Positions 35,445 through 44,633 of a stretch of 47,060 bases of DNA are shown here, piece after piece. A program made the translations under genes and the position numbers. Origin of the DNA: Bradyrhizobium altum (lineage in GTDB: Bacteria > Pseudomonadota > Alphaproteobacteria > Rhizobiales > Xanthobacteraceae); the NCBI RefSeq assembly GCF_020889705.1, contig NZ_JACMYP010000036.1:1-47060 (forward strand). The letters run 5' to 3'. Each line of letters opens with the position of its first letter. The first letter of the stretch is position 1. The notes under the pieces are model-generated. The model ran no database searches. It had not been told where the DNA came from and saw only the letters and a program-made list of their open reading frames with translations.

Positions 35445-37673
35445 ATGAAATTGAAGACGTTTGTTTCCGTCACGTCGGTGATGTCGCTTGTCGCATCGCT
35501 GGCGTGCGTTGCAACTCCGGCGCGCGCCGGCCAGGACGGCGACAATGGCGATCGCGGCGTCGGCGAGTCCCGCGGTCAGGATCAGGATCAGGACCATGAC
35601 GGCGACCATCATGGCCGCAAGCCGCGCGTGGTGATGATCTCGCTCGATGGTGCCAAGCCCGATTTCATCCAGAAATTCATCGAGGAAGGCGTGCTGCCGC
35701 GCGACGGCGGCCTCGCCCGGCTCAGCCGGCGCGGCGCAGTAGCGCTGCAGAACGTGACGGCGTCACCGTCGCTCACCGCGGTCTCGCACATTGCGATCGC
35801 GACCGGTTCGACGGCGGTCCATAACGACATCCCTTCCAACACGTTCGAGCCGATCGTCGGCCCGATCTCCAGCAGCATCAGCGGCTTCGCGGCGCCGATC
35901 GGCGGCTACAACGAAAGCCCGCTCGGGCCGTCGGCGCACCCGACGGCACAACCGCTCTGGGTGCAACTGCGCCAGCAGGGCAAGAAGGTCATCACCGCGA
36001 CGTGGCCTGGTGGCGACGGCGCCGACATCTCGATCAACAAGACCGTGGTGCAACCGGCCCAGCCCATCCGCGTGACCGACTTCACGGTGCCGTTCGGCGC
36101 GTTCGGTGGCATCGGGGCCCAGGGCTTCACGCTGTCCCGCAGCGACTTCACGACCGATCCGGGCATCGTGGCGGCGCTGCAGGCTGCCGGCCATTTCTCG
36201 TTCAGCCCGGTGCTGGTAACCTCGGCGCCGATCGAGACGTTCTCATGTTCCGCGGCGGCAACCGCGACCTGCACCAGCGCCGCGACGCTCGACGTCAAAT
36301 ATTCGATCCGCGTCGCCGCCATCGACACCACCAATGACCGCAAGGTGAACTACGACACGCTGGTGTTCTTCGATGCGAACAGCGGCATCACCGCAGGACC
36401 GTTCCACGCACCGTCGACCGGGCCGGCCTACGTCAAGTTCGGCGGCGAGAACGCACCGTTCTTCTTCGAAGGCAGCGGCGCGAGGGTCGGCGCCGCCTAC
36501 TTCGTCTCGGCGCTGTCGCCAGACCTCTCGGTGGTGCGCTTCGCCCGCTACGGCGCCAACTTCATCCCGCGCAACACGCCGGTGTTGGCCGATGTCGACG
36601 ACATCAACAACAATATCGGGTTCTGGCGTCCGCAGGCCGACTTCCGCATTCCGGAGCGCCTGAGCCCGGGCTTCACCAATTTCCCCGACGTCGAGATCGA
36701 GACGATGTACGAGGACATGGTGAAGACCTTCGTGCGCTACCAGGCCAATATCGGCGAGCGCGCGATCAAGACCCATCCGGACGCCGACCTCGTCATGGTC
36801 TATATCGAGCAGCCCGACGGCTCCGAGCACCAGTTCCTGCTGACCGATCCGCGCCAGGGGACCAACCCGACCGACCCGAATTCGATCGGCGCCAACCAGG
36901 ATCCCGCCAAGGTCAAGCGCTACGCCTCCTACATCCGCTTCGCCTACCAGACGGCCGACAGGGCGGTGAAGCAGATTGCCGATGCCGCGGGCCGCGACAG
37001 CAACGTCGTCGTGGTGTCGGATCACGGCTTCGCGCCGTTCCACACCTCGGTCAATCTCACCAACATCCTCCGCAACGCGGGCATCGACACCAGCAAGGTC
37101 GGGATCCGCACCTCCGGCCCGGCCGCCGACATCTACGTCAATCTGCAGAACCGCGAACTCGGCGGCACCGTCGATTTGGCGACCTACCGTAACCTGGTGG
37201 CGCAGATCACCGATACAGTGACGAACGCGGTCGATCCCAATGCGCGCTTCAACTACTCGCTCAAGGAGCAGCGCATCTTCACCGTCGTCGAGACCCGGCC
37301 GCTGCAATGCGACGCCGGTACCGGGCAGTGCACCAGCAAGACCGTCGGCCAGGACTATGGCGACGTGTTCGCGCTGATGGCGCCCGGCTACAATTTCGAC
37401 GGCGTGCAGAATCCCGGTGTCGCGCGCCAGGGCGACGCGCCGTTCAATGCGGCGACCACTGCCTTGTCGATGCCGAACTTCTACGGTGCCCACGGTCACG
37501 ATCCGGAGCTTCCGGTGATGAGCGCGACGTTCATCGCCGCGGGGCCGCAGATCCGAAAGGACACCGTGGTGCGGCACATGCGCAATATCGACGTGGCGCC
37601 GACCATCATGCGGCTCCTCGGCACCACACCGCACCAGGTCGATGGCGAGGTGCTGAGCGAGGTCCTGCGCTAG
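35445..37673 (+). CDS. Exported nucleotide pyrophosphatase/phosphodiesterase-like enzyme (alkaline phosphatase superfamily)
   Basis: A 742-aa secreted protein. The signal peptide is about residues 1-28 (ends ATPARAG). A low-complexity Asp/His-rich linker (QDQDQDHDGDHHG, about 45-57) follows. The catalytic domain has metal motifs in order: VVMISLDGAKPDF (about 63), the nucleophile region SPSLTAVSHIAIATG (about 107-121), MVYIEQPDGSEHQF (about 452, Asp and His ligands), VVVSDHGFAPFH (about 523) and FYGAHGHDPELP (about 682). This is the NPP/type I phosphodiesterase layout. It needs two metal ions. The substrate is unknown; the metal-rich linker is unusual. There is no operon partner: the GST gene beyond is convergent. 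Confidence 0.88.
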   Translation: MKLKTFVSVTSVMSLVASLACVATPARAGQDGDNGDRGVGESRGQDQDQDHDGDHHGRKPRVVMISLDGAKPDFIQKFIEEGVLPRDGGLARLSRRGAVALQNVTASPSLTAVSHIAIATGSTAVHNDIPSNTFEPIVGPISSSISGFAAPIGGYNESPLGPSAHPTAQPLWVQLRQQGKKVITATWPGGDGADISINKTVVQPAQPIRVTDFTVPFGAFGGIGAQGFTLSRSDFTTDPGIVAALQAAGHFSFSPVLVTSAPIETFSCSAAATATCTSAATLDVKYSIRVAAIDTTNDRKVNYDTLVFFDANSGITAGPFHAPSTGPAYVKFGGENAPFFFEGSGARVGAAYFVSALSPDLSVVRFARYGANFIPRNTPVLADVDDINNNIGFWRPQADFRIPERLSPGFTNFPDVEIETMYEDMVKTFVRYQANIGERAIKTHPDADLVMVYIEQPDGSEHQFLLTDPRQGTNPTDPNSIGANQDPAKVKRYASYIRFAYQTADRAVKQIADAAGRDSNVVVVSDHGFAPFHTSVNLTNILRNAGIDTSKVGIRTSGPAADIYVNLQNRELGGTVDLATYRNLVAQITDTVTNAVDPNARFNYSLKEQRIFTVVETRPLQCDAGTGQCTSKTVGQDYGDVFALMAPGYNFDGVQNPGVARQGDAPFNAATTALSMPNFYGAHGHDPELPVMSATFIAAGPQIRKDTVVRHMRNIDVAPTIMRLLGTTPHQVDGEVLSEVLR

Positions 37674-37747
37674 GATCCTTCGGCAAATTCAGTGCGGTGG
37701 ACGTCAAGCCGGCGTCCACCGCCTCCCCGATTTGCGGCCCGGAATCA

Positions 37748-38461
37748 TCACGCGCGCGGCGTGCCGAACCGCTCGATCACCTCGGCAAGCGGAACGTGAC
37801 CGACGCAGGCTCCTGACCCCGGACTGCTCTCGCCCTTCTCCAGCGCCGTCGCGTAGATCACGGCCGGATCGGCCTCCAATCGTGCGCGAAGTGCGGCCAG
37901 TTTCAGCCAGCGATTGCGGTCGGCGACGGCGTGGAAATCGAGCCAGCGCGCGACGCCGATCAGCAGCCCATCCGCCAACGTCGGATGGTCGCCGAGCAGG
38001 AACGGCGCATCGCCGATCAGTTGCTCGAGCCTGTCGTGCCGCTGCACGACATTGCCCTGCCCCCACTGCCGCAACGCAGACTGCATCGCGGGGTTCGGCG
38101 TCTGCATCTCCAGCGCCGCCCATAGCGGACTGAACGCGGCGGTGAAGCCGGTGTTCACGAAGGCCATCAGCTGACGCATCCGGTCGGCCTGCGGCGACAG
38201 CGGGTCGAAGCTGATGCGGCGCTCGGTATCGCGTGCCGCGAGCCAGCTTGCGATCGCCATGTTCTCGGTGAGCATCCTGCCCTGGTCCGTGACGAAGGCC
38301 GGCGTCTCATGCCGCGGATTGATCCGCGCATAGGAGGGATCGCGCATTTCGCCGAGCATGTCGACGCGGCAAAGGCGATAGGGCTTGCGCAGCCATTCGA
38401 GAGCTGCAACGAGCCCCATGGAGCTTCCCAACGGGAAGCCATAGATAAGAATAGGTTCCAT
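37748..38461 (-). CDS. Glutathione S-transferase family protein
   Basis: A 237-aa cytosolic GST-fold protein. The thioredoxin-like N domain (about 1-80) has LIYGFPLGSSMGLVAALEWL, the cis-proline region RHETPAFVTD and the glutathione-site motif MLTENMAIASWLA. The helical C domain contains LGDHPTLADGLLIGVARWLD (about 152-171), including the capping-box Asp. ATG 38461 is the family start. It is divergent from an HxlR regulator gene 107 bp away, so it is the likely target of that regulator. The electrophile handled is unknown. Confidence 0.9.
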   Translation of the reverse strand: MEPILIYGFPLGSSMGLVAALEWLRKPYRLCRVDMLGEMRDPSYARINPRHETPAFVTDQGRMLTENMAIASWLAARDTERRISFDPLSPQADRMRQLMAFVNTGFTAAFSPLWAALEMQTPNPAMQSALRQWGQGNVVQRHDRLEQLIGDAPFLLGDHPTLADGLLIGVARWLDFHAVADRNRWLKLAALRARLEADPAVIYATALEKGESSPGSGACVGHVPLAEVIERFGTPRA

Positions 38462-38533
38462 GATGTGGTCTCCGGTGAAGTCTGACGATCAAGCTGCGCA
38501 GCGGAGCCGGACCCTATTCGCCACATCCGTGAA

Positions 38534-38542
38534 GTAAATTAC
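38534..38542. promoter_or_regulatory. Candidate HxlR operator palindrome
   Basis: GTAAATTAC at 38534-38542 is a perfect 9-base palindrome, 26 bp before the HxlR ATG in the GST/HxlR intergenic region, and a further GTAAC follows at 38553. HxlR-type repressors bind short GTA/TAC palindromes. The assignment is inferred from position only. Confidence 0.4.
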
Positions 38543-38568
38543 GCACCTTTTTGTAACCACGAGCCGCC

Positions 38569-38943
38569 ATGAAATCTCTCGTCTCCCGCTGCCCGATCGA
38601 GGAAGTGATGCAGATCCTGAGCGGCCGCTGGCCGACGCTGCTGATCTATTATCTGAAGCAGGGCACCAAGCGATTCAGCGACCTGCGCCGCGACAACCCG
38701 ACCATCTCGCACAAGATGCTGACCCTGGAGCTGCGCAAGCTGGAGGACGCCGGCATCGTCGAGCGCACCGAATTCGACGGCTATCCGCTGCGCGTCGAAT
38801 ACCAGCTCACGCCGGCCGGCCACCGGCTGGTGCCGCTGATCGACGCGCTGGGCGAGTGGTGGGAAACGACGTCGAGTGCCGCAGCCCAGTGCAGTTCCGT
38901 GGATGCCGAGCCGGTCATTCCGAATACCGTCTCGCGGGATTGA
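38569..38943 (+). CDS. HxlR-family winged-helix regulator
   Basis: A 124-aa MarR-like regulator with the HxlR core: CPIEEVMQILSGRWPTLLIY, KRFSDLRRDNPTISHKMLT, LELRKLEDAGIVERTEFDGY and VEYQLTPAGHRLVPLIDAL. Cys8 in SRCPIEEV occupies the position of the redox-sensing cysteine of YodB/HypR/QorR-type members, so oxidant or quinone sensing is plausible. It is divergent from the GST gene, which suggests local control. The C-terminal 20 residues are variable and carry a second cysteine. Confidence 0.92.
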   Translation: MKSLVSRCPIEEVMQILSGRWPTLLIYYLKQGTKRFSDLRRDNPTISHKMLTLELRKLEDAGIVERTEFDGYPLRVEYQLTPAGHRLVPLIDALGEWWETTSSAAAQCSSVDAEPVIPNTVSRD

Positions 38944-39037
38944 ACGGCACGAAGCGCCGTCAAACTTGCGCTGGCATCGGATAGGCTCCCGAAGTATCAG
39001 TTTTGATGCGCGGCAATGCGCGGGGGAGCCAATCAAG

Positions 39038-40021
39038 GTGCCGCAGTGCACAGCTAAGACGGGCGGCGTGACGGCTCCCGCGATCACGCCGATCCTGTCC
39101 ACCGCGCCAGGCGCGCGCGGCTGGCGCGACTATGCCCTGCTGCTGGCGCTGGCCTGCTGCTGGAGCTCGACCTATCCACTGACCAAGATCGGGCTCGGCT
39201 CGATCCCGCCGGTCACCTTCATCTCGGCGCGCTCGCTGGTGGCGGCCGCCTTCCTGCTCGTGGTGCTGCGGATCCGCGGCATCCGCATCCCGACCGACAC
39301 CAAGGCGTGGAAGCTGTTCGCCTTCCAACAGACCATCAACTCGACGATCCCGTTCCTGGTGATCACCTGGGCGCAGCTCTACGTGCCGGCATCCAACACC
39401 GTGGTGCTGGCCTCGACGACGCCGATCTTCGCCTTCCTGATCACCTGGGCGATCACGCGGCACGAGCCGGCCTCGCCGCTCAAATTCGTCGGCGCCATCC
39501 TCGGCCTCGCCGGCACGGTCGCGATCATCGGCCTCGACGCGCTCTCGGGCTTCGGCAAGGAGATTGTCGCCGAGATCGCGATCCTGCTCGCCACCGTCTC
39601 GTTCGCCTGCGCCACGATCTTCGGGCTCCGTCTCTCCGACTATGACCCCATGGTGGTGGCCGCCGGCTCGCTCTTGTTCGGCGGCACCGTGCTGCTGCCG
39701 GTCGCGTTGATCGTCGACCATCCCTGGATGCTGCATCCGACGCCGCAGGCGCTGGCCGCCACCGTCGTGATGGGCATCTTCTCGAGCGCGTTCGGCCTGA
39801 TGCTGTTCTACATGTGCCTGACGCGGCTCGGCACGCTCACCACGAACGCGCAAGGCTATTTGCGGATTCCGATCGGCGTCGCGTTATCAGTGATCCTGCT
39901 CGGGGAATCCGTGCCGTCGAACCTGGCGCTCGGCCTCTTGCTGGTGATGGCCGGCGTCGCCGCGATGACGGTGCCGGCCGAGGCCTATAAGCGCGCGCTG
40001 AGCCGATTGCGAAACCGCTAG
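39038..40021 (+). CDS. EamA-family (DMT superfamily) transporter
   Basis: A 327-aa inner-membrane exporter with ten hydrophobic segments in two EamA repeats (about 35-165 and 170-315). Markers are ALACCWSSTYPLTKIGLGSI, PASNTVVLASTTPIFAFLIT (end of repeat 1) and NAQGYLRIPIGVALSVILLG (end of repeat 2). Drug/metabolite exporters of this type pump amino acids or small metabolites. GTG 39038 has a GGGGGAG site nine bases upstream; GTG 39068 is an alternative, and the longer frame to 38876 overlaps HxlR and is rejected. The gene is downstream of the HxlR gene on the same strand and may share its transcript. Confidence 0.85.
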   Translation: MPQCTAKTGGVTAPAITPILSTAPGARGWRDYALLLALACCWSSTYPLTKIGLGSIPPVTFISARSLVAAAFLLVVLRIRGIRIPTDTKAWKLFAFQQTINSTIPFLVITWAQLYVPASNTVVLASTTPIFAFLITWAITRHEPASPLKFVGAILGLAGTVAIIGLDALSGFGKEIVAEIAILLATVSFACATIFGLRLSDYDPMVVAAGSLLFGGTVLLPVALIVDHPWMLHPTPQALAATVVMGIFSSAFGLMLFYMCLTRLGTLTTNAQGYLRIPIGVALSVILLGESVPSNLALGLLLVMAGVAAMTVPAEAYKRALSRLRNR

Positions 40022-40034
40022 CCTGTGTCGCAGC

Positions 40035-40772
40035 TCAGGCTGACAACTGCTTCTCGGCGATCGAGAGCCACTCGGCCTGCGCATCGCGCAGGTATTTCGG
40101 CGCACGCCGCATCTGGATCAACAGCTCGTTGAACACGATGCGCGCTTCGGCGGTGCAGCCGACCAGCTGCAACAACAGGCCATAGCGGACCCGCGCCTCG
40201 GCTCCCGGAAAATACTGCGTGACCGCCTGGTATTCCTCGAGCGCCTCGTCGAGCCGGCCCGTTTCGGCGAGCGAACGGGCGTAGAGCAGATGCCCCTCGG
40301 CGGACTCGAAATCGGGCCAGCGCTCGCGCAAGGCGTCGAGCGTGGCCAGTGCCTCGGCCGGTAGCTTGCGGGCGAACTGGGCCTGCGCCTTGGCCAGCGC
40401 GTAGGCCGGATCGTCGCCCTGCGGCAGCCGCAAGACGTGGTCGTAGTGGTTCTCCGCCTCCTCGAAGCGTCCGATGGTCTGGCACTCCGCGGCCAGCGCG
40501 GCGCGGTTGGCGATCGTGTCGGATGTCGCGAGGCGGTCGGACAGTTCGCGATACCGTTTCTCCGGATCGATACGGTTGGCGACGCGCTTGCGCGCCTGCG
40601 CGGCGGCCGGTCCGCCCCACCATTCCGGAACGAGCTCGACGACGATATAGGCGAGCGCGCCGATCAGCGGCACCATCAGGATGATGAAAGCCCACGGCTG
40701 CAGGCGCCCGGTGCGCGAGGCGTGGTAGATCAGCGTGATGTCGAGCAGCAATATGACCAATGCAACGGGCAT
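40035..40772 (-). CDS. Tetratricopeptide-repeat membrane protein
   Basis: A 245-aa protein. Two N-terminal transmembrane segments (PVALVILLLDITLIYHAS and PWAFIILMVPLIGALAYIVV, with the short PLDc_N-like linker between) precede a cytoplasmic helical domain with three to four TPR-like units. Examples are NRAALAAECQTIGRFEEAEN, YALAKAQAQFARKLPAEALA, LLYARSLAETGRLDEALEEY and VRYGLLLQLVGCTAEARIVF. TPR scaffolds bind protein partners; no partner is evident. ATG 40772 is used (the TTG just upstream is equally possible). It ends next to the convergent EamA gene. Confidence 0.82.
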   Translation of the reverse strand: MPVALVILLLDITLIYHASRTGRLQPWAFIILMVPLIGALAYIVVELVPEWWGGPAAAQARKRVANRIDPEKRYRELSDRLATSDTIANRAALAAECQTIGRFEEAENHYDHVLRLPQGDDPAYALAKAQAQFARKLPAEALATLDALRERWPDFESAEGHLLYARSLAETGRLDEALEEYQAVTQYFPGAEARVRYGLLLQLVGCTAEARIVFNELLIQMRRAPKYLRDAQAEWLSIAEKQLSA

Positions 40773-40973
40773 CAAAGATCCCAGCGAGCCGGACAGATCA
40801 TCCCAATCGCCTCCGTCATAACGTGCCCGGCACGCTGCGACAATCCTCGGTTGCTATTCCGGCCAGCGCTAGCGTGAAGAGATTGTAAAACGGAGGCAAC
40901 TATCCCTGCATTGGTATCTGATAGAACGGACCAGGTTCATTGGTCCGGGGCGTCCGAGCGGGGCCCATAGGCG

Positions 40974-41954
40974 CTATTTCTTGTCGTCCGCCAGCAGCGC
41001 GCGGTACTTCGCGACGTCGCGGGTCACGAGCTGCTGCAGCACTTCGGGTGCGAGCTCGTCGGCGTCGGGCGCAACGGTCGACAGCTCGACGAAACGCTTC
41101 TTCACCGCTTCGCTCGCGACCGCGGTGCGCGCGGCGGCGTTGAGCTTGGCGATGATCTCAGGCGGGGTGCCCTTGGGCGCGAACAGGCCGTTCCAGCCCT
41201 GCGCCTCGAACTCTGCTAGGCCAGCCTCGGCCGAGGTCGGCAGCTCCGGCAGCGAGGCGAGCCGCACGGTCGAGCCGACCACGACCGCCTTCACCAGTCT
41301 GTCGTCGATCGCCTGCGACACCGAGGCAGCCGCATCGCAGACGCCGTCGATCTGGCTGCCGATCGCGTCCGTCAGCGCGAGCGCCGCGCCGCGATAGCCG
41401 ACCAGCTGCACGTCGATCCCGGCGGCATGCACGAAGCTCTTGCAGATCAAATAATTCGAGGAGCCGACGCCGGCATGGCCGAGATTGACCTTGCCCGGAT
41501 TCTTCTTGGCGTAGTCGATGAATTCCTTGAGGTCCTTGGCCGGAAAATCCTTGCGCAGCGCGACGATGCCGAAGGTTTTCGCCACCACGGCGATCGGCGC
41601 GAAGGAGTCGGGCGTGAACGACAGCTTTGGATAGATCGTGTAGGTCGCGGCATTGGTGCCGGCGTTGCCGATCGCGATCGTGTAGCCATCCGGCTCGGCA
41701 CGCGCGGCACGGGTCAGCGCGGTCGAGCCGCCGGCGCCGCCGACATTCTCGATGATGATGGTCTGGCCGAGCGCGGCGCTCATCTGGTCGGCCACTGCAC
41801 GGGCGATCACATCCGAGGTGCCGCCGGCCGTGAACGGCACGATCATCGTGATCGGACGCTTCGGGAAGTCCAGCTTCGAGGGATTCTGGGCGTTGGCCGC
41901 CGTCGCAAGCAACAGGACCGCGGCTGCCACCACGGCAAGGCACCTTCCAAACAT
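40974..41954 (-). CDS. Orphan tripartite tricarboxylate transporter binding protein (Bug family)
   Basis: A 326-aa periplasmic solute-binding protein with a signal peptide ending ATAANAQ (about residue 22). Bug-family hallmarks are FPKRPITMIVPFTAGGTSDVIA (about 29-50), the ENVGGAGGSTALTRAARAEPDGYT loop, and the QGWNGLFAPKGTP motif near 246. Family ligands include carboxylates and nicotinate. No TctA or TctB membrane partner is nearby, so it is an orphan receptor. Its ATG is five bases past the purQ stop, so it probably shares the purQ transcript without an evident functional link. Confidence 0.9.
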   Translation of the reverse strand: MFGRCLAVVAAAVLLLATAANAQNPSKLDFPKRPITMIVPFTAGGTSDVIARAVADQMSAALGQTIIIENVGGAGGSTALTRAARAEPDGYTIAIGNAGTNAATYTIYPKLSFTPDSFAPIAVVAKTFGIVALRKDFPAKDLKEFIDYAKKNPGKVNLGHAGVGSSNYLICKSFVHAAGIDVQLVGYRGAALALTDAIGSQIDGVCDAAASVSQAIDDRLVKAVVVGSTVRLASLPELPTSAEAGLAEFEAQGWNGLFAPKGTPPEIIAKLNAAARTAVASEAVKKRFVELSTVAPDADELAPEVLQQLVTRDVAKYRALLADDKK

Positions 41955-41959
41955 GGTGG

Positions 41960-42661
41960 TTACGCCGCCTTGTCGAACTGCTGGACCAGCCCTGCAAACA
42001 GGCCGCGGCCGTCGGTGCAGCCCATGATTTCTTCGACGTGGTTTTCCGGATGCGGCATCATGCCGAGCACGTTGCCGCGCTCGTTGACGATGCCGGCGAT
42101 CGAATGCGCGGCGCCGTTGAAGTTGGAGGCCTCGTCGACCACGCCCTCGGCGGAGCAGTAGCGATACAGCACCCGCCCGTCGCCCTCGAGCCGCTTCAGC
42201 GTCTCCTCGTCCGCCTCGTAATTGCCCTCGCCATGCGCGACCGGCACGCGGATCACCTGGCCGGCATTGTAGCCGCGGGTGAACGGCGTGTCGGAGCGTT
42301 CGATCCGCATATGCACGTCGCGGCAGACGAATTTCAGCCCGGCATTGCGCATCAGCACGCCCGGCAACAGCCCGGACTCGCAGAGGATCTGAAAACCGTT
42401 GCAGACGCCGAGCACCAGCCCGCCCGAAGCTGCGAAGTCGCGCACCGCGTCCATCACGGGCGCGCGGGCCGCGATCGCGCCACAGCGCAGATAGTCGCCA
42501 TAGGAGAAGCCGCCGGGCACCACCACGAGGTCGGTGCCTTTGGGCAGCGCGGTCTCGGCGTGCCAGACCATCGCGGTCTCATTGCCGGATGCAAGCTTGA
42601 GCGCGCGCGCCATGTCGCGCTCGCGATTGATGCCGGGGAAGACGAGGACGGCTGATTTCAT
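41960..42661 (-). CDS. purQ: Phosphoribosylformylglycinamidine synthase glutaminase subunit PurQ
   Basis: PurQ (233 aa) is the glutaminase that feeds ammonia to PurL for FGAM formation, in a complex with PurS. Class I amidotransferase motifs are [16 protein letters not shown] at the N terminus, the [20 protein letters not shown] oxyanion segment, the catalytic Cys in [12 protein letters not shown] (about 85-96), and the His-x-Glu dyad in [15 protein letters not shown] 42661 fits; upstream sequence is not family-like. It follows the small periplasmic protein gene by four bases and precedes the orphan binding-protein gene by five, so all lie in one minus-strand transcript with purC and purS. 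Confidence 0.97.
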   Translation of the reverse strand: MKSAVLVFPGINRERDMARALKLASGNETAMVWHAETALPKGTDLVVVPGGFSYGDYLRCGAIAARAPVMDAVRDFAASGGLVLGVCNGFQILCESGLLPGVLMRNAGLKFVCRDVHMRIERSDTPFTRGYNAGQVIRVPVAHGEGNYEADEETLKRLEGDGRVLYRYCSAEGVVDEASNFNGAAHSIAGIVNERGNVLGMMPHPENHVEEIMGCTDGRGLFAGLVQQFDKAA

Positions 42662-42665
42662 TGCA

Positions 42666-43247
42666 TCACCTGGTTTTGGGTGCCAGCACGAGCTTAACTG
42701 CGGCGGCAAACTTCGCGTAATTGTCGTTGCTGGCCTTCTCGTCACGCGCCGAGCTGATCAGGCTAGCGGAGCCTTGTCCGCCAAGCAGCAAGCCGCTGAC
42801 CTGATACTCGCTTGCGCCGTTGGCTGTCACGGTCAGGCGCCGTGCCTTGAACATGCGCGGCCCCGCGGTGCCCTTGTCGCCATCGACGCCGAGCAGCGTA
42901 ATGCGCTGCCCTGGCGTCCGCTGCTCCAGCGCCTTGATGATCTGCTCCTGCCCCTCGCGGAACTGGTCGAGCGTCATCTGTTTTCCGCCGGTATAATACC
43001 GGTAGCTCACCTTGGAGCCCGCACCGCAGGACGATTGCGCGCAGCGGAACATATGCACATCGGAGCCGCGGCGCTCGTAGCTCCATCCGCTGACCGTGAA
43101 CGGCGGCGGCTGCGTCGTCGCGGCAGGCGCTGCCGGTGCCGGTTGAGCCGAGGCCCCGCCGATACCGGCCGCGGTCAGCAAGCCGATGCAGAGCGCTCCG
43201 ATGAAGATTCGGTCACGGCGAGCAGCGGCGGGAGCGGCTGTTATCAT
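42666..43247 (-). CDS. Conserved exported protein between purS and purQ, function unknown
   Basis: A 193-aa protein with an N-terminal hydrophobic signal (about 12-34, ending GGASAQ) and a proline/alanine-rich linker. The folded domain carries a C-x4-C pair (Cys69 and Cys74 in [19 protein letters not shown]) and a strand-rich half with [20 protein letters not shown] do not recognise the family. Spacing is four bases to purQ and 12 to purS, so it is embedded in the purine operon although it should act outside the cytoplasm. The cysteine pair could form a disulfide. Confidence 0.8.
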   Translation of the reverse strand: MITAAPAAARRDRIFIGALCIGLLTAAGIGGASAQPAPAAPAATTQPPPFTVSGWSYERRGSDVHMFRCAQSSCGAGSKVSYRYYTGGKQMTLDQFREGQEQIIKALEQRTPGQRITLLGVDGDKGTAGPRMFKARRLTVTANGASEYQVSGLLLGGQGSASLISSARDEKASNDNYAKFAAAVKLVLAPKTR

Positions 43248-43259
43248 TTGGCGCGCTCG

Positions 43260-43502
43260 CTAGCTCAGAACCTCGACCCGGTAGTTCTCGATCACGGTAT
43301 TGGCCAGCAGCTTGTCGGCGGCGGCCTTGAGCGCCGCCTCCGCCTTGGCCTTGTCGGTCGCGGCGAACTCGATGTCGAACACCTTGCCCTGGCGAACGCT
43401 GGCGACGCCGTCGACGCCGAGCGATTTCAGCGCGCCCTCGATCGCCTTGCCCTGCGGATCGAGGATGCCCGACTTCAATGTCACAGTTACACGTGCCTTC
43501 AC
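43260..43502 (-). CDS. purS: Phosphoribosylformylglycinamidine synthase subunit PurS
   Basis: PurS (80 aa) is the small bridging subunit of the bacterial FGAM synthase, linking PurQ to PurL. The family pattern is visible: MKARVTVTLKSGILDPQGKA at the N terminus, ALKSLGVDGVASVRQGKVFD with the strand that ends DIEF, and the C-terminal ADKLLANTVIENYRVEV. Length is typical. It lies 15 bases behind purC and 12 bases before the exported protein gene. The start is ATG 43502. Confidence 0.96.
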   Translation of the reverse strand: MKARVTVTLKSGILDPQGKAIEGALKSLGVDGVASVRQGKVFDIEFAATDKAKAEAALKAAADKLLANTVIENYRVEVLS

Positions 43503-43517
43503 GGTCGCCCCTTAAGC

Positions 43518-44285
43518 TTAGCCCTTCACCAGCACCGGGCCGCTGCCGGCCGGCCGCTCGTTCTCGATCAGAATGCCGAGCCGCTTCGCGACCTCGGTGT
43601 AGGCCTCAAGCAGGCCACCCAGATCCCGGCGGAAACGGTCCTTGTCGAGCTTCTCGTTCGACTTGATGTCCCACAGCCGGCAGGAGTCCGGCGAGATCTC
43701 GTCGGCGACGATGATCCGCATCATTTCGTTCTCGAACAGCCGCCCGCACTCCATCTTGAAGTCGACGAGGCGGATGCCGATGCCGAGGAAGAGGCCGGTC
43801 AGGAAGTCGTTGACGCGGATCGCGAGCGCCATGATGTCGTCGATCTCCTGCGGCGTGGCCCAGCCGAAGGCAGTGATGTGCTCTTCCGACACCATGGGGT
43901 CGTTGAGCTGGTCGTTCTTGTAATAGAACTCAATGATCGAGCGCGGCAGCTGGGTGCCCTCCTCGATCCCGAGCCGCTGCGACAGCGAGCCGGCGGCGAC
44001 GTTCCGCACCACCACCTCGAGCGGCACGATCTCGACCTCGCGAATCAGCTGCTCGCGCATGTTGAGACGGCGGATGAAGTGGGTCGGCACCCCGATATCG
44101 TTGAGGTGCTGAAACAGGTACTCCGAAATCCGGTTGTTGAGGACGCCCTTGCCCTCGATCACCTGGTGTTTCTTGGCATTGAACGCGGTCGCGTCGTCCT
44201 TGAAGTGCTGGATCAGGGTTCCCGGCTCGGGGCCTTCGTAAAGCACCTTGGCCTTGCCTTCATAAATACGGCGTCGACGGCTCAT
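43518..44285 (-). CDS. purC: Phosphoribosylaminoimidazole-succinocarboxamide synthase
   Basis: PurC (SAICAR synthetase, 255 aa) joins CAIR and aspartate using ATP. Motifs are [20 protein letters not shown] (P-loop-like ATP site), [40 protein letters not shown] (substrate loop) and [31 protein letters not shown] towards the C terminus. ATG 44285 is the family start. It is the first gene of the minus-strand purine unit and is divergent from the DUF1476 gene, the usual order in alphaproteobacteria. Confidence 0.97.
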   Translation of the reverse strand: MSRRRRIYEGKAKVLYEGPEPGTLIQHFKDDATAFNAKKHQVIEGKGVLNNRISEYLFQHLNDIGVPTHFIRRLNMREQLIREVEIVPLEVVVRNVAAGSLSQRLGIEEGTQLPRSIIEFYYKNDQLNDPMVSEEHITAFGWATPQEIDDIMALAIRVNDFLTGLFLGIGIRLVDFKMECGRLFENEMMRIIVADEISPDSCRLWDIKSNEKLDKDRFRRDLGGLLEAYTEVAKRLGILIENERPAGSGPVLVKG

Positions 44286-44633
44286 TGGGATGTACCGTGT
44301 TTTGTTGAAATCCATGGATTTGGGTGCTCCGGATGACTTGGGTTACGACCCACGACGGAGCTGCCGCGGAGGCCTGGAACCCGAACAATCCACTGGAAAC
44401 AGAACAAGAACCATGCCTGTTGGCAACCTATCCGATTGGGCCATCCAGCACAATCGATAGTGCCCGCTTCGGGGCACTTATACCGCCCTATCAAAAAGGC
44501 CCGATTCCGCCTGTTTTGCCTGCGGCTTAACGGCTCGTTGTCTTGCCGATTCCTCTCCTCTATCTAGGCAGGCATCGGGGCTGCCGCAACGAGCAGAAAG
44601 CCCGTCATTCAGCAGGGAACTGGAACTTCAGCC
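44286..44633. other. Divergent purC / DUF1476 control region
   Basis: This 348-bp interval separates the two divergent starts. A hairpin (44459-44465 with 44472-44478, AGTGCCC...GGGCACT) sits about 175 bp upstream of purC. I see no purine riboswitch core and no confident PurR-type palindrome. Promoters for both genes must lie here, but I cannot place them with confidence. Confidence 0.4.

Noticed and set aside
44286..44633. Purine riboswitch ahead of purC
   Set aside because: I found no three-helix core with the conserved loop-loop pairs; the only clear structure is one simple hairpin.
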